Below, piece by piece: positions 48,679-60,768 of a DNA stretch of 64,000 nucleotides (position 1 is its first letter; the number at the start of each line of letters is the position of its first letter). The stretch comes from Rhypophila decipiens (taxonomy: Eukaryota; Ascomycota; Sordariomycetes; Sordariales; Naviculisporaceae): positions 8,446 to 72,445 of the forward strand of contig MU858075.1 of the NCBI GenBank assembly GCA_033297075.1, read 5' to 3'. The notes under the pieces are model-generated. The model did no database searches and was not told the DNA's origin. It was given only the letters and a program-made list of their open reading frames with translations. The position numbers and the translations under genes were made by a program.

Positions 48679-51600
48679 GGGTTATCGCCAGCGTATTTCT
48701 TTTCTCAGCATCGTACCCCTTAGTTCCCATGGAAAGAAAACTAGACACGCACGCGCAAACACAGAAAGAAGGAATGGAAGAGGCTGTAGATTCGCAGCAC
48801 CAACACGAGGCGGGCGGGTTGGCCCTTGGCGACTCATGTCAGACAAAAACCAGCGGTATTCAGAGACCCTCTCCGTGGGATCCATTCATCATCCGTTTCT
48901 ATACCATGGGCCGCCGAGTGTACAGGAGTCAGAAATGCTTACAAGAACCACAGAACAGTCCTGAGGCAGTCAATCGTATATTCCCACCCTCAAGACAATA
49001 TTTCCATCCATTTCGAACAAGTGAAATAACACTTTGATCGACGGACGGCTGCCATCACGGAAAAACTGTGAAAAGCTGTGACCAAACCCTGGGCAGTTGA
49101 CGGATCTGCAACTTTGTGTACCAGACGTTCCGTTTCTCGGAAATGACTGCGTTACTACTTCGTGTGTCTGCCTGATACATTGCTCCTCGGGACTTTCACG
49201 AGGTAATAATGACTTTTTGGATGCTGGTGACGAGCTGGATTTGACCACCCGAGCGTTTCTTCAATGAGCGCCTTTGGGCATGCTTTGAGCCTTGAGTGGA
49301 CACTGAACCGGCAGGCTCTCATGGGTCGCAAACCGTTGCCATCGGCCTACAATACCTCTGGGTGTAATGTCGCGGGCGATCATTTTCCTACACCCTCTCA
49401 TGGCAAGTGGGCCAACCAGGTCGAGGAGGGTTTATGACCAGTCAATTTTCGTGTGGCCTCCGCGCATAACTGCAGTGCACACGCCATCTTCATTCACGGG
49501 TAGGGAGTGGAAGGACAAGAAGGTACATCGCTCGCACTTGAATACTGTGATAGGTACGGGGTCGCAAATAGTTTTACATAGATTGCCCAGAAATCTCTCG
49601 GGCAGACCCCAACCAGCAGCTTTTCTCAATGTCGATAACATATGAACACATGACAACTCTGGATGTGTAGCAAATGCACTGATGATGCGTCTTGCAGCAG
49701 AAATATGATATGCCATATTGGCCGCATCCGGCTCAACAGGCCGCCGAGCCGGGCGTCCCTGCCAGCGGAGCCGTCGATATTCGTCAGCCGACCCGGAGAT
49801 TTGTCGTCCGGTTGGAGTAAGAAAGGTTATATAAAGCTTCGGACTCCATGGCTGGCCGAGCGCTGGCTCAGGCAAGTTCGTTGCGGCGCAAGAATTCTTG
49901 TCGACGCGGCGGTGTTTGAAAAGCCACGCCCGGGTGGGCAGCGATCCGAAATTTGAAATCTTCTCGAAGACCAGAGGCCGGCTCGGGTGGTCAGCCGGTG
50001 CCCGCCATCGGATGAATATCAAGCGACAGGGAAACAGGCAAAACGAGCCCCCAACTGCCAACAAGACGCACTCGAGCGGCGCGAACAATGCTTGAAGCCC
50101 AGAGCCTGCAGGGCCCCAAGAGGCGGTAAAAAGGCGGTCAGCACCAAAAGAAAAGAGCCGTACGGGTCAAGACCCGCCCTGGTCAGGACGCTGTAACCGA
50201 TGCTGCTGACCACACAAAAGGAGGATGGGTGTTGTTACAACCGATCATATTTGGTGGTTCTTTCATTTTGGAGAGTCACCCGGAAACGCGCTTCTTTGGG
50301 CGGTTTCGCTGGCTCGAAACCCTCGCGACTGACAGGGATCAGGCGAATTAGGGCAGGGCTTGGCAGTCACGTGGCCAGAAGCTCCTGTACTCCACTTTAT
50401 TCTTCGCTCTCCACCGCTTTCTGGGATTTGTGACAAAACACAAGGGGAAAAAAAGCTACGATCCACGTTAGTACATTTTGGGGAAGATCATGAACCGGCC
50501 CAAAGTCATTCGATCTTTTTGTCTTCGTGTCCACTCTTCAGCTGTGATGTACCTCCTCCACAGCTGATGCATGAAGTCAATTCGATGAATAATTAACAGA
50601 CAGCAAATCACACCTCAATCTTTCTCAGTCTCCTCTGGGGCCAGGGAGGAGTCCACATATGAATTGTCACCTCGTCAGTTGTCAATGCTCAATGGACCAT
50701 GCGGGCCGATCGAGGGTCAACCATTCCGCCTATCTCCACTCTCCACTTTCAAATATCTCACCTGGTGTCAGATCTGGTGGTATCGCATGGCAATTATCCC
50801 GGGCGAATCCATGTCCCATAAACTTGCGCGATTTCGTTTCAACCAGGCGACGATACCAAACCTGACGCATCCGTCCAGTGCCAGTCACCCCCTCCCCCCC
50901 CCCAAGATGAAGCTCACAAGCACTTCTCACCTGTCCGAGGTGACACTTCTGCCAGTTGAATTCTTTCTTACCACAACGGCCCGAGTGCATACCACTGCCT
51001 CTTGTCCCAAGTTACTGGCTGAATTACGCCGCTGCCCACCAGCTCGGATTTCGGAGCTAGTCCATTTGTGTGTTTTCCCGCATCATCCCTCATCCTTCTG
51101 CCACTCTCCAGGCTGTTCGTTTCGTCGCCCCAAGGAACCCCCGCCATCCCCGATTCCCCAGTCCCATATCTCCCTTTGTGCGGCCCACATGGGCTGGGGT
51201 GAGAGGGCACGAGGAACCAAAGTTGGGGTGCCCTGTTGAGCCACGTTGCATTGGGGGCCGCAAGCAAATGTACCTTCCCGTTCCGCTTCTTCCCGGGAAC
51301 GCTGCATGTCCGTCATTGCCCCCGTCCTGCATTTCGCCATGCTCCGAAGGAGAGGAGATGAGACAGAGGAATAACAGAGAGACACTGTCTCGAACAAGTC
51401 GTACAATGATGGAGGAGCATCACCACAGGCAATATGAGGCTTCCGAACAACAATGCAGGAAAACGGAGGGTCACCTCGGTTTATGGGTACGCGTTGACGG
51501 GTGAGTTGTCACTCCCAGAAGAAGAGATGGTGGCTGAAGTGGCCCCGCGACATGGGATGTCTCGCTGGGCCGAAGGATCAGGACGGGAATTGCGCTAACA

Positions 51601-54600
51601 TTCATCCAAGCCTAAATTGACAGTTGGGAGCTGATGTGATAAATACTTCCCAGCCACCGTGAACCACCCACACCAATCACTCTGAGATTGTTGCAATATT
51701 GCGCTCCACCAGATGTACATACACCTCAGGGTTGAGGCCTGCTGGGAGGGCATTCCAGTGCCACTGTCCCTTCGGGCATCCAACGATCGAACCGAGCTGG
51801 AGCATGCCATCAGGGAAGAGGGAGACTCCCGATTGCCCGATGGTCTGTTGATTCAATTGACGCTGGACAGCTCTGCCTGGATTGCGTTCTGGTGCAATAA
51901 CGGCAGATATCGAGGAATTGGCCGTCAGCACGGCTCGGTAGCATATGAAGATCTGTTTTACCGACTGCAGTGCATCCAGCCCTAACACAACAGGGCCTTC
52001 TGTGCCCTATAAGCACACCGGAACGCCGATAATGGACGCCCACGATTCATGCTCACAGGGCAGGCGTTCACCTCAAACAAGGAGCACCGAAGGTCTTGCC
52101 CCGTGCAACCTGTGCAGGCGGATAAAGCCTGTGGCTGACGGCACCATCAGATCCAAACATTTCCCCCGCCGCCCTGCCGTATGCAAGCATCTTGGGCCTG
52201 TTTTCCTGATTCTGATTCTGGCCAGAGACACGGGCAAAGGCGCAGCGCCAGAGAATGGGTTTGGCATGCCGCATCCTTGCTCCGCTTGTCGACTGCCGAT
52301 ATCATGTAACACCGCTACGACATGGCAGCTGCCTGTCCCCGAAATCCAAGACATGGATAGGGTCTTCCAGTACCAATTTGCCATCGAAAAATCAGTACCG
52401 GCATCCGCGGCCATGTTCTTCTCCATGGAGAGCTCGTGGTGGCTCGAATTTCGCCGGAAGGGAATCCATGTCAAGGCAGATGAATCCTGACAACTTCCTC
52501 GCACCAGTGTCCATATCCCATAATGTTTCAACATGGATCTGTCGCCCATATCGATGGATGGGAGAGAGGTTTCAAGATCTACAGCTACGTATATGCAGAC
52601 TCTCTTGGCAGGGCTTGTACCCACAATGGAGCTCGCGATCATGAGTTCAGGCTATCATGCCAGAGGCATGGCAGAGATGAACACCAAAGTGATATCTTGG
52701 TAAGCTAAAGGACGACTAAGAAGAATCGGGCCAGCCCAGTGATCAATGATGAATCAAATGGCCTCCGAAAGGCAGGTTGCGTCGGGTGCCACACAAAACG
52801 GCGGTGAGCACTCCTTGTTCTTCTTGGGGTCCATTTGCCGCTCGCGCAGATCCAATATGTGCTCAATTATGATGCCAGATGAACCAGGTATTATCGAATA
52901 AACCATACATCGCGCTTCAACTAGACAAGCGGTTCCATGGTTGACGGAGCGGACTCGCTGCCGAGAGTTTCAAGCGAGCCTTCTCGCAACCAAAACACCT
53001 AATACTCCGGGCTTTAGCTATTGAAGTAGAGTACTTGGGTACTCGCTGATGAACTGATGAAAGTACACTTACATCCATTCCCGGTATCCCCGATGTTCAA
53101 TGGCTGATGCTGTGCTGAAGAATCGGGGCTATGGCTGGTGGACTCGCCCAGCCGTCCAAGGCCGCACATCAACATGGATCAGGGGTGGGCGCTTGAACAC
53201 CCCAGATTGGAGCCCACGCCCCCCATCTTGCGTTTTATCCGAAGCATTCGAGAGGAGGTGTTTAAATGTGAGAGTTATTCCAGGCTTTGTCACATCACCA
53301 CACCTCACAGATGCAAGTCAGCGCCGAGGCGTCCAGTTTCCTGCCTATGAAAGCGCGGCCCCCTTGTCAAGAGGCACGACGATGTGCCCGGTAAATGACG
53401 GGGAGTTTAGTCGATCTGTTGCAAGCTATAGGGCAGGGCTCGTGTGCAGTAGCCGAGCGAGTTGATGCTGATATCCCTCCACCATCACAAATCACAAGCC
53501 TCAGCGAGAGACACTTGCCCTCTGTCATCCACGGACTCATTTCCTTGACCACAGATTGGTGTGCATACCTCCGCTTGATACCAATTTCCATCCACACCAT
53601 TCAAGACCAACTACACTCCTAGTATGCCTCATCCAACACCACCATGACCCCGCTTTTACGCATACGCATGGTTCAAAAGTGAGGATTCCTTCATGACAAT
53701 ACTGGGGCAAAATGATAGGACAGAGAGACACAGCAAGGAAGAAAGACAGCCTAAGGCAAGAGGGCGTATCACGCTCAAGAGATTCCCACGCGGAAATCCC
53801 ACAAGAGGATAGCACTACTGCACAACGGCATGGGGTTGTCACTCGTCTTGCAGACAGTCCTGCTTTCGCGGGATGGATGTACATGCGCAAAAATGGCCAA
53901 CCTGCTCTAACCGAGGAGGCACTATTTGATGGGTACGTGTAGTTTCTCGGTTCATCAGATCTCCCCTCCCGAGTCCTGGTTATGGCGGGTTGTTGGAAGT
54001 ACAGTACATACAAGATACCAACCCGTCACCGAGGAGCTCCAAGAGCTGGTGGGTGGTTGTTGGGACTTGACATGCTGCAATGTAGATTATTGGACAGACC
54101 GCTTCGTGCCTGCCGCATGGATAAAATTCACCACCTAATGTTATGCAGCAGTTCTTTGTGAAGTTTTAAAAATAAAAAGAGAAAGAGGCGGACGAAGAAG
54201 GAAGGGCGAAGCTAACGGACTTTTGTTACACGTGTCGTACCTTCTCGAGTTGGTTAGAAGCCTTGGTGATGGGACCGACCGTCTGGACAGACAACCTCCC
54301 TTGTGACTGCGGACCGACGCGAGGGACCATGCAGGCGGGCAGGACAGGGGGTAGGGTTTAGGAGTAGGGGTAGAGGCTGAGAAGAAAGCGGGGCAAGGAA
54401 CCGACCTGGGGGGGCTGGAATAAAAAAATGGGATGGGGTTTCTTTTTGTTCGTTTCGGTTTGTTGCATTGGCACGGTCGTTGTTCTTGTTGCTGTTGGTT
54501 CCATGACGATGACGGTTTCTTGCCGTGGTGTGTGTGGTTCACGGACATGACGGCCCTTGTCTGTTTTCCACCGAGATTGGCATCATTCAATGCTTTCCAA

Positions 54601-57237
54601 CCTCTCATCAGTCGCTGTCGATCCAACTTGGTAAAACAAGCTAATTCCTATACTGTGAGGAGATCAACAGGAGAATATCATGGGTCCGTTTCGTTTCCCG
54701 GCAATGACAAACGCCCAAACTTGACCGCCACCCAGTTCCTTCAACGATCCTCCCGCGCACCTGCCCGGTCAGTGGTAGGTCGCCGTGGTCGCCCTCCTTC
54801 CTTGTGTTCCAGGTTATTCTTTCTGCCCCTTTCCCCGTTGTCCTCCGGCTCCTGCCTCGGCCCGTGAGCCACAATCACACCGTGAAAGCGGAAAGTGAAT
54901 GGATTTTCGAAAAACATCCCGAGGCTTTCTTTCGCACGTGTGACCGGCCCCCAAATTATTACCAAGAAAAGGCAGCAGCACCGTTCCACACGACATAAGC
55001 CAAACCCAAGTCACCTAACCTCGAAGGAACAAACCTCCTTCCCCCACAATATGAAACACCAAATGGGAACTGTCCGACTAAAACGACCCTCGCACAGGGT
55101 ATCCGTAGCATAGTAGAAAGAGCATACTAGTAGCTACGCCGCGAACTAAATAAAGAAACCTCATCTCACACGGTCCCCATGGAATAAAAATATTATGCTG
55201 TGGAGGTAGTGTAGCACAGGCAGGTACTTTCGCTTACATACATTTCCATTATTTCTCAACTTGGACACCCTCTCTCCATCTTATTTGTTCCGTAACCATC
55301 TGATGAATTGTCTTGGGTCGCCGTTGTTTCCAATGCGCGCAAGGTACTTTTCCGCCCATTCCCATCTCCGCAATGTGCTTGACGAAGGTGTGAAGGAGCT
55401 GGGATACCAAACCGTAGATATATACCGTCATGTGGGTCATCACAATGCTCCGTGGTACGGGCCCTAACTGTATCTCGTGGACCGATCCGTGCATTCGGAC
55501 GTTGGATATATCAGATCCAAATGTCCTCAACGCTTCACCGCTCCGCAATAAAGGTGAGCGTGCTGTACCATATGTATGTGTTGTACTTATCCGTACCTTA
55601 TCTACTTCTACCTCCGGGTTACCCAAGGCGGCTGCAACTTTTAATATCTGTGGCCTTTCATTCCCACTGCATAAGATCTCACCCACACTCACCCACACAC
55701 AAACAAACCTCATTCTTCCTCTACCACCCAATCACGGGGATCAGAATATCCCCAGGCTAATAATCCCATTCCCATGATGGTGTGCACTGTACAAGTACGT
55801 ACAGGTGGTGTAGGGCTCATCATGTTCCTTTCAAATTGGAATCTGGGAATCGGGTATCGGTGCCCAACATGTCAGAACCAACCAGAACAAACTGCTTAGT
55901 AGTTGAAGCAGCCCATCTGACTACTCTCACGCACACACAACCCATGGAATTTGGGAAAGAAAGGAGGAGAAGGGGTAAGCGGAGATTATCATGTCCATCA
56001 TCCTCATCATCCAAAGCAAGGCATACGATGGGTGCATGCATGCAGAACAGAATGAGGTTAACAGTTCTCTACATCTCATCTTGTTGCTGGACAGGAGAGC
56101 CTTGGCCAGACAGCGCTTTCAATTCTTTCCACCGTCAGACCCCATACCGATGACGGTACACCCTGAATACACACCCAAAGGGAAGAAACCAGAAGGGGGG
56201 GGACGCCTTGGTGCGGCACTGATATGGTGGCATGAATATAGCCTGAACGGGACACGAACCACTCATGAACCGTTGTTGATTCCGGGTAAGATATATATGG
56301 CACCAAGTTCGTTCTAGGCAAGCTCGCCTGAGATTACACACAAAAAGAACTGACAGAACAATCTTTCCTGGGTAAAAAGGCAAGGCTTGCGGGTAGCACA
56401 CGAAAACTAAACGCCGAAAAAAAACCACTTTATATACACGGCACGGTTGCGATTCGGTAATCTCGTTAAGCTCAGCCGAACCCTTCCTTCAGTTTGAAGG
56501 CGGCTTGAAATACATCACGACGGCTTGTCGGAGACTGACAGTCGCCGACCCGGATATCCTCGAAAGGCACAAACCCGCAAGGCTCACTTCAAGTAAAACG
56601 CTTCTCAGGCTTATCCGTCCCGTTCGCTAGGTAATATAATCACGATAATTGATACACGTTACATTTTCCAGGCCGAGCGAGCCCAAGGAAGGAGGAAGAC
56701 AAGTTCAGAAAGTCTTATCCGTCGCTACCCGCTTTCCGGGGGCGGGTTCATTTATGATCCGGATCCCGTTGATATAAAACTTGTATATATATCCGCGACG
56801 GGAATCTACCTTATTACTCTGATAGATATATTTCTCTTCCCGTGTACTGTACTGTATGTACATGTACCTTGATGGTTCGACGAGCATGAGGTACGGCAGG
56901 TACCTACCTAGCTGGATAGGCTTGTGTTCGTTCGCCTAGAAGCAGTAACTTAACACATCTCAGGGACGGGAGTAGAACCGGGTGAGAGTGTTTGGTACTG
57001 TTTACTGGAGACGGGGTGTTGGACTCTTTAGTTCCTCGCGCATTACCTATTTTTTCTGGAAAAATTACCTTTTCTGCGCGTAACCAATTTGATGTGCTCG
57101 TGTTCCAGTATATAGATAGATAAGGCACATGGATTCTCGTTCCCGGCCTGCCTGTCTGACCCTTACATTGTTCCTCACATGTATATACTATACTGCCTTT
57201 CAACGTCCTGTCACTCTCCCTTTTTCGTGCTCTCTCA

Positions 57238-57257
57238 GTCGGTCGGTCGGTCGGTCG
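57238..57257. repeat. (GGTC)n short tandem repeat
   Basis: About five head-to-tail GGTC units followed by GACCGGTCC, giving a partly palindromic sequence. Confidence 0.9.
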
Positions 57258-58080
57258 ACCGGTCCAGTCGGGCCCCCTTCCTTTCGTTTCCTTCCTTTGT
57301 CTTCCCTGCTGTGTACCTCCGGTTCTTGCTGCAAGGTGCCTGTCCAGCCCGCACCGCCCATGTGGATGGGACGCCGCGGAGAGGAGGGGTGGTGGTGGGT
57401 TCGGTTCACATGACTGACTGCCGCAGTCGCACGAAATGCAGTACTCGACCGATTGGGATGGATGAGCATGACATATTACACGACGCAACAAAACACAACA
57501 CAACACACGGGCAAGGCAGTGACTGACGGGCGGGGCGAGAGAGAGAGCGGCTTTGTCTCCGCCATGACTACCATTGTTTTTGTGTTTCCCATCGGTTGGG
57601 TTATGTTTTTGACGGGTAGAAAAATCAGGGGTAAGGGCGATACAAAGCGCGCGGATACGGGTAGATATTTGTTTGTATTCTGGTAACCATCCCATCAAAT
57701 GCACCTTCCCTTGTCTGAGAACTCTATCATGAGTTATTCTTGCGTCCCTCTTGGCATCCGGAATCCGGAACCCTCAAGGCGTTGTGATACTGTATTACAA
57801 TGGGCGGAAGCTTCCAGCTGGATGTTGGGTTATGTGTCAGTACATGTATACATTACGAACCAAACAAATTTACTAGTATATAATAACTTGGTTGGTCTTT
57901 ACACACGCCGTTGTAAGATACTATGTACAGTAGTACCGTATCATTTATGAACCGTTGGGTCGTCAAATTACATTTGTATGGTTGTGTTAATGATGCACTT
58001 CAGCTTATTTTCGAGTCGCAGATACCAAGAATATTTTTTTTCCCAAGTATCTCACATCGAAAGTCTCTACTAAACAATGA

Positions 58081-58464
58081 ATGGCCGTTATTCCCAATGG
58101 GCTAGACCCTGGTCGTCGACTCTTTGGCGTAGGCGGAAGGGCCTTTTCACGCACAGCCAATGTCGCCTATCTCGTGTGGAACTTGACTTTTGCCAGTAAG
58201 TAAGGAGAGCAACGACGACAACAGTAATTCACGCCAAATCTGAGATGCCTCAAAGCAGTAGTGTCGATGGAGATCGACCAAGACTATCCAACCTACGATA
58301 CCGGCTCGTATCAACACCGCTTGGGTCCAAAGAGGCGGGACATGTGGTATGTTGATGAGGATGTAATCGAGAACAACTACAGATATTGGCATTGGCTAAT
58401 TGAGAATACTATGAAGAAGAAGAAGCAAGCAAAACGATATGGAGCAGTAGCTTGTAGCTTGTAG
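58081..58464 (+). CDS. unrecognised small two-exon protein
   Basis: Exons are 58081-58195 and 58259-58464, with an intron at 58196-58258 (63 nt, GTAAGT donor, AAAGCAG acceptor); 106 residues. The join keeps phase and links two coding-like stretches. The first reads MAVIPNGLDPGRRLFGVGG and LVWNLTFA; the second reads MEIDQDYPTYDTGSYQHRL, RRDMWYVDEDVIENNYRYW and a Lys-rich KKKKQAKRYG end. An in-frame TGA stands immediately before the ATG, so the start is well placed if there is no upstream exon. The short hydrophobic part near 30-42 might be a weak membrane segment. No family is recognised. It ends 50 bp from the opposing broken secreted-protein gene. Confidence 0.45.
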
Positions 58465-58514
58465 CATAGGTCTGGATAAATGGACATGGTTGGTGAGATG
58501 GAATCGACGCAGCC

Positions 58515-59097
58515 TCAGACCCCTCGACCGCAGAAATTCGACCCCGTAAGTTCATAACCTGTAGAAGCCCATCCCTTGCCAGGGCGCTCCTCGTTCCGCC
58601 ATCCGGCCTTGTACCAACCGCAGAAACTGGTGATGGCGGCGTAGGCGGCCTCGACTTCGTGTCTCTGGCAGGTCCATGCGTCCTTGTTCATGTTGCAAAT
58701 ATAGGCGACGGTGGTGCCGTAAATGGAGTAGAAGTTGCGGTTACCATTGACGGCACCAACTGGAGTGCATTGATTCTTCAGACTCTCCACAGCTATATCT
58801 GTGCTTCCGTGGTCCAGTTCGTAAGTGTGGCATCCGCCGGCCGAAACCTGCCGGGCGGTGATGCGAGATAGCGCGCTACTCAGCCTTGCTGGCTCTCTAC
58901 TGCTGAGTTGGGCAAGTTCCTCACCACTCAAAGCTGGTGCAAGGAGTGTATGGATCGCAGTGCCGTTGGCATCGAGGTGAACGCTATAAACACCATTCGC
59001 GGTACCGGGGGGGGGTCGAGAAGCCCTCGAAGGGGATGACGTTAGCAACTACCAGACTGCTAATAAAAAAGGTGACGATAGGGGGGGATTAACGCAT
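58515..59097 (-). pseudogene. broken gene for a small secreted Cys-containing protein
   Basis: The minus strand encodes a mature part of about 165 residues ending at 58515, with six cysteines (contexts GCHTY, NQCTP, YICNM, WTCQR, SFCGW, NFCGR), which could form three disulfides. Upstream in another phase is a signal-peptide-like hydrophobic stretch, TFFISSLVVANVIPFEGF, preceded by an ATG at 59097. Two lesions separate them: codon 3 is TAA (59091-59089), and a run of nine C (59007-59015 on the plus strand as G) shifts the frame between the signal peptide and the mature part. It resembles fungal secreted proteins of unknown function that I recall only loosely. True decay, a sequencing error in the homopolymer, or an unseen 5' exon are all possible. 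Confidence 0.55.
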
Positions 59098-60768
59098 AAT
59101 TTTGACGAGGGTGTAGTTGGAACAACTACAAATACAAAGGACCAAGAGTCTATGGCTGTGGAAAGCGAAACAAGGATGTTGAAGTTGACTGGTGTTATCT
59201 AAGAAAGCTGGTAACTGGTTGATGTTTATTTCCACGGAGAACACTTCCTTTCAAGCTCTAGAGGCATGGGACAATATTTCCCTTTTTATGCTTCCTCGTC
59301 TCTTTCCCTATTCACCTTGAACATTTGGTGTGGGAGACATACACGCAACTTATAGACATTGCTGCGGTGCCCTCCTATCGACTCCGGCAAGTCAGCCATA
59401 GGTCCGGCTTGGATTAATAGATGGTTTACAATTTATTTTAAATTTCCCCGACTGTGTCCTCTACGTCCTTTCTGCGTCTAGATGCGTTGAAATGCGTGTT
59501 GGGACGTGATACAAAGATACTGACCCCGGCAGGTTCAGGCGAGCGGCTATTCTTTAGGCTCCGACTTAACATTGGAGGCGTTTGTTACACCAATGGATAA
59601 TCACTGAGGCATCAATAAGTACGGGTATCCATATCCAACATGAAGTTACCATCACTGATATTACCACTCTACACTGAACTTCCACCTCCACTTTGAGGCT
59701 GTATTGTACTTGTTTCCGGGACTTCGCAATAAACCACATGCGCCTTATAGGGCATTAATTTCGATATAACCAAGACCAGATGGCCGCGGCGGCAGTTAGT
59801 CAGACAGTCTGGAGATGCGGTTGTGAATTAGGTCTCGCTCCTACCAGAACATCTCGAAGTGAACCATTGATTGCACCTGTATGTATAATTATCTGTCACC
59901 TAAGATTTCGTGATAGTTGCTGCACCGAGTTTGCTGGAAATCAATGTGACAGGGGGTCAAAGTACGTACACGTGTACAAGAAACGAACGGACACTTCCCT
60001 AACAGGCCGGTGGCCTGGCCCTGGGCCTGTCTATTTCTGTACATGTCGTAAGTGTACTGTACCAAGTACCATACTGGTGGCGCTAACCGCCCTATGAGGC
60101 CCACTGTATTTCGGTAACGGTACCCGTTGACCCTGCCTCCTGATTATATTGTAGACGCTATTTGTCTGTGGGTATCTTCAAACGATGTAGTCGTTGTAGT
60201 AACGCCCTTTTTTGTTTGTAAACATGACCCTGGATATCGAGCTACCAAGCTTGGCTACAAGACTGATTGTAATCTTTTTCTCAATATGCTGAAGGTCATG
60301 CCTTTATTGAACGTGTTACAAGTGGGAGCTGAAGTGGAACCGCTTCGGACTCTCCAACTTCTGATCGACTTGACACCAGACAACGGCAATGCCAAAGTTG
60401 GGCGAGAACGATCCGGGAGTTTTCTTCACACACGACGATATTGCCACACAATCACCAACTGACGCGGCGCCCTTTGTAAACTCTCCGAAGTGCACATATT
60501 TGTACGTGAGAGACGTTTGCCGTGAGTCACAAAGGTCCTCCATGACGACTCCAAAGTCTCCGAAAACTTTCCGAGTTGGAGATTTTGACAAGCAAAGTCA
60601 CCGAACTGATCTCTCACAGGATATAAAGTTGAGCTGTGTATGACGAGAAACAAACAGACGCATTTCTAGTGTCTCTGCACAATCAAGAGACGTAACTGTG
60701 AATTTCCACTCCGAGATTCCTCCAGTCGACACTGCCCAGCCTCCACAGGGAAGGATCAAGACGCAGCC
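59098..60768. other. intergenic upstream of the methyltransferase gene
   Basis: No supported gene. Short ATG frames at 60389-60643 (plus) and 60591-60316 (minus) overlap each other. GTAC-rich patches lie at 59961-59980 and 60038-60070. Confidence 0.4.

Larger units (their letters stand above)
44173..58080. other. 14-kb stretch without a supported gene
   Basis: Base composition is near that of genes, yet I find no recognisable domain, no complete exon chain and no RNA gene. The longest frames (56904-57704 minus, 266 codons; 49432-50088 minus; 52073-52642 minus; 51945-52490 plus) overlap others and are rich in Cys, Ser, Arg and Trp. GTAC-rich patches recur (45420-45480, 55780-55805, 56842-56905). 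Intron-dense genes could hide here, as arpc4 shows, so absence is not proven. Confidence 0.35.

Noticed and set aside
49432..50088. 218-codon minus-strand frame
   Set aside because: No domain, no upstream promoter or splice support, and competing frames on the other strand.
51945..52642. 181-codon plus and 189-codon minus frames over the same DNA
   Set aside because: Both strands are open together, which is better explained by composition than by two genes.
56904..57704. 266-codon minus-strand frame
   Set aside because: Cys/Arg/Pro-rich composition without a domain; a GGTC repeat produces the internal RPTDRPTDR; overlapping plus frames are equally open.
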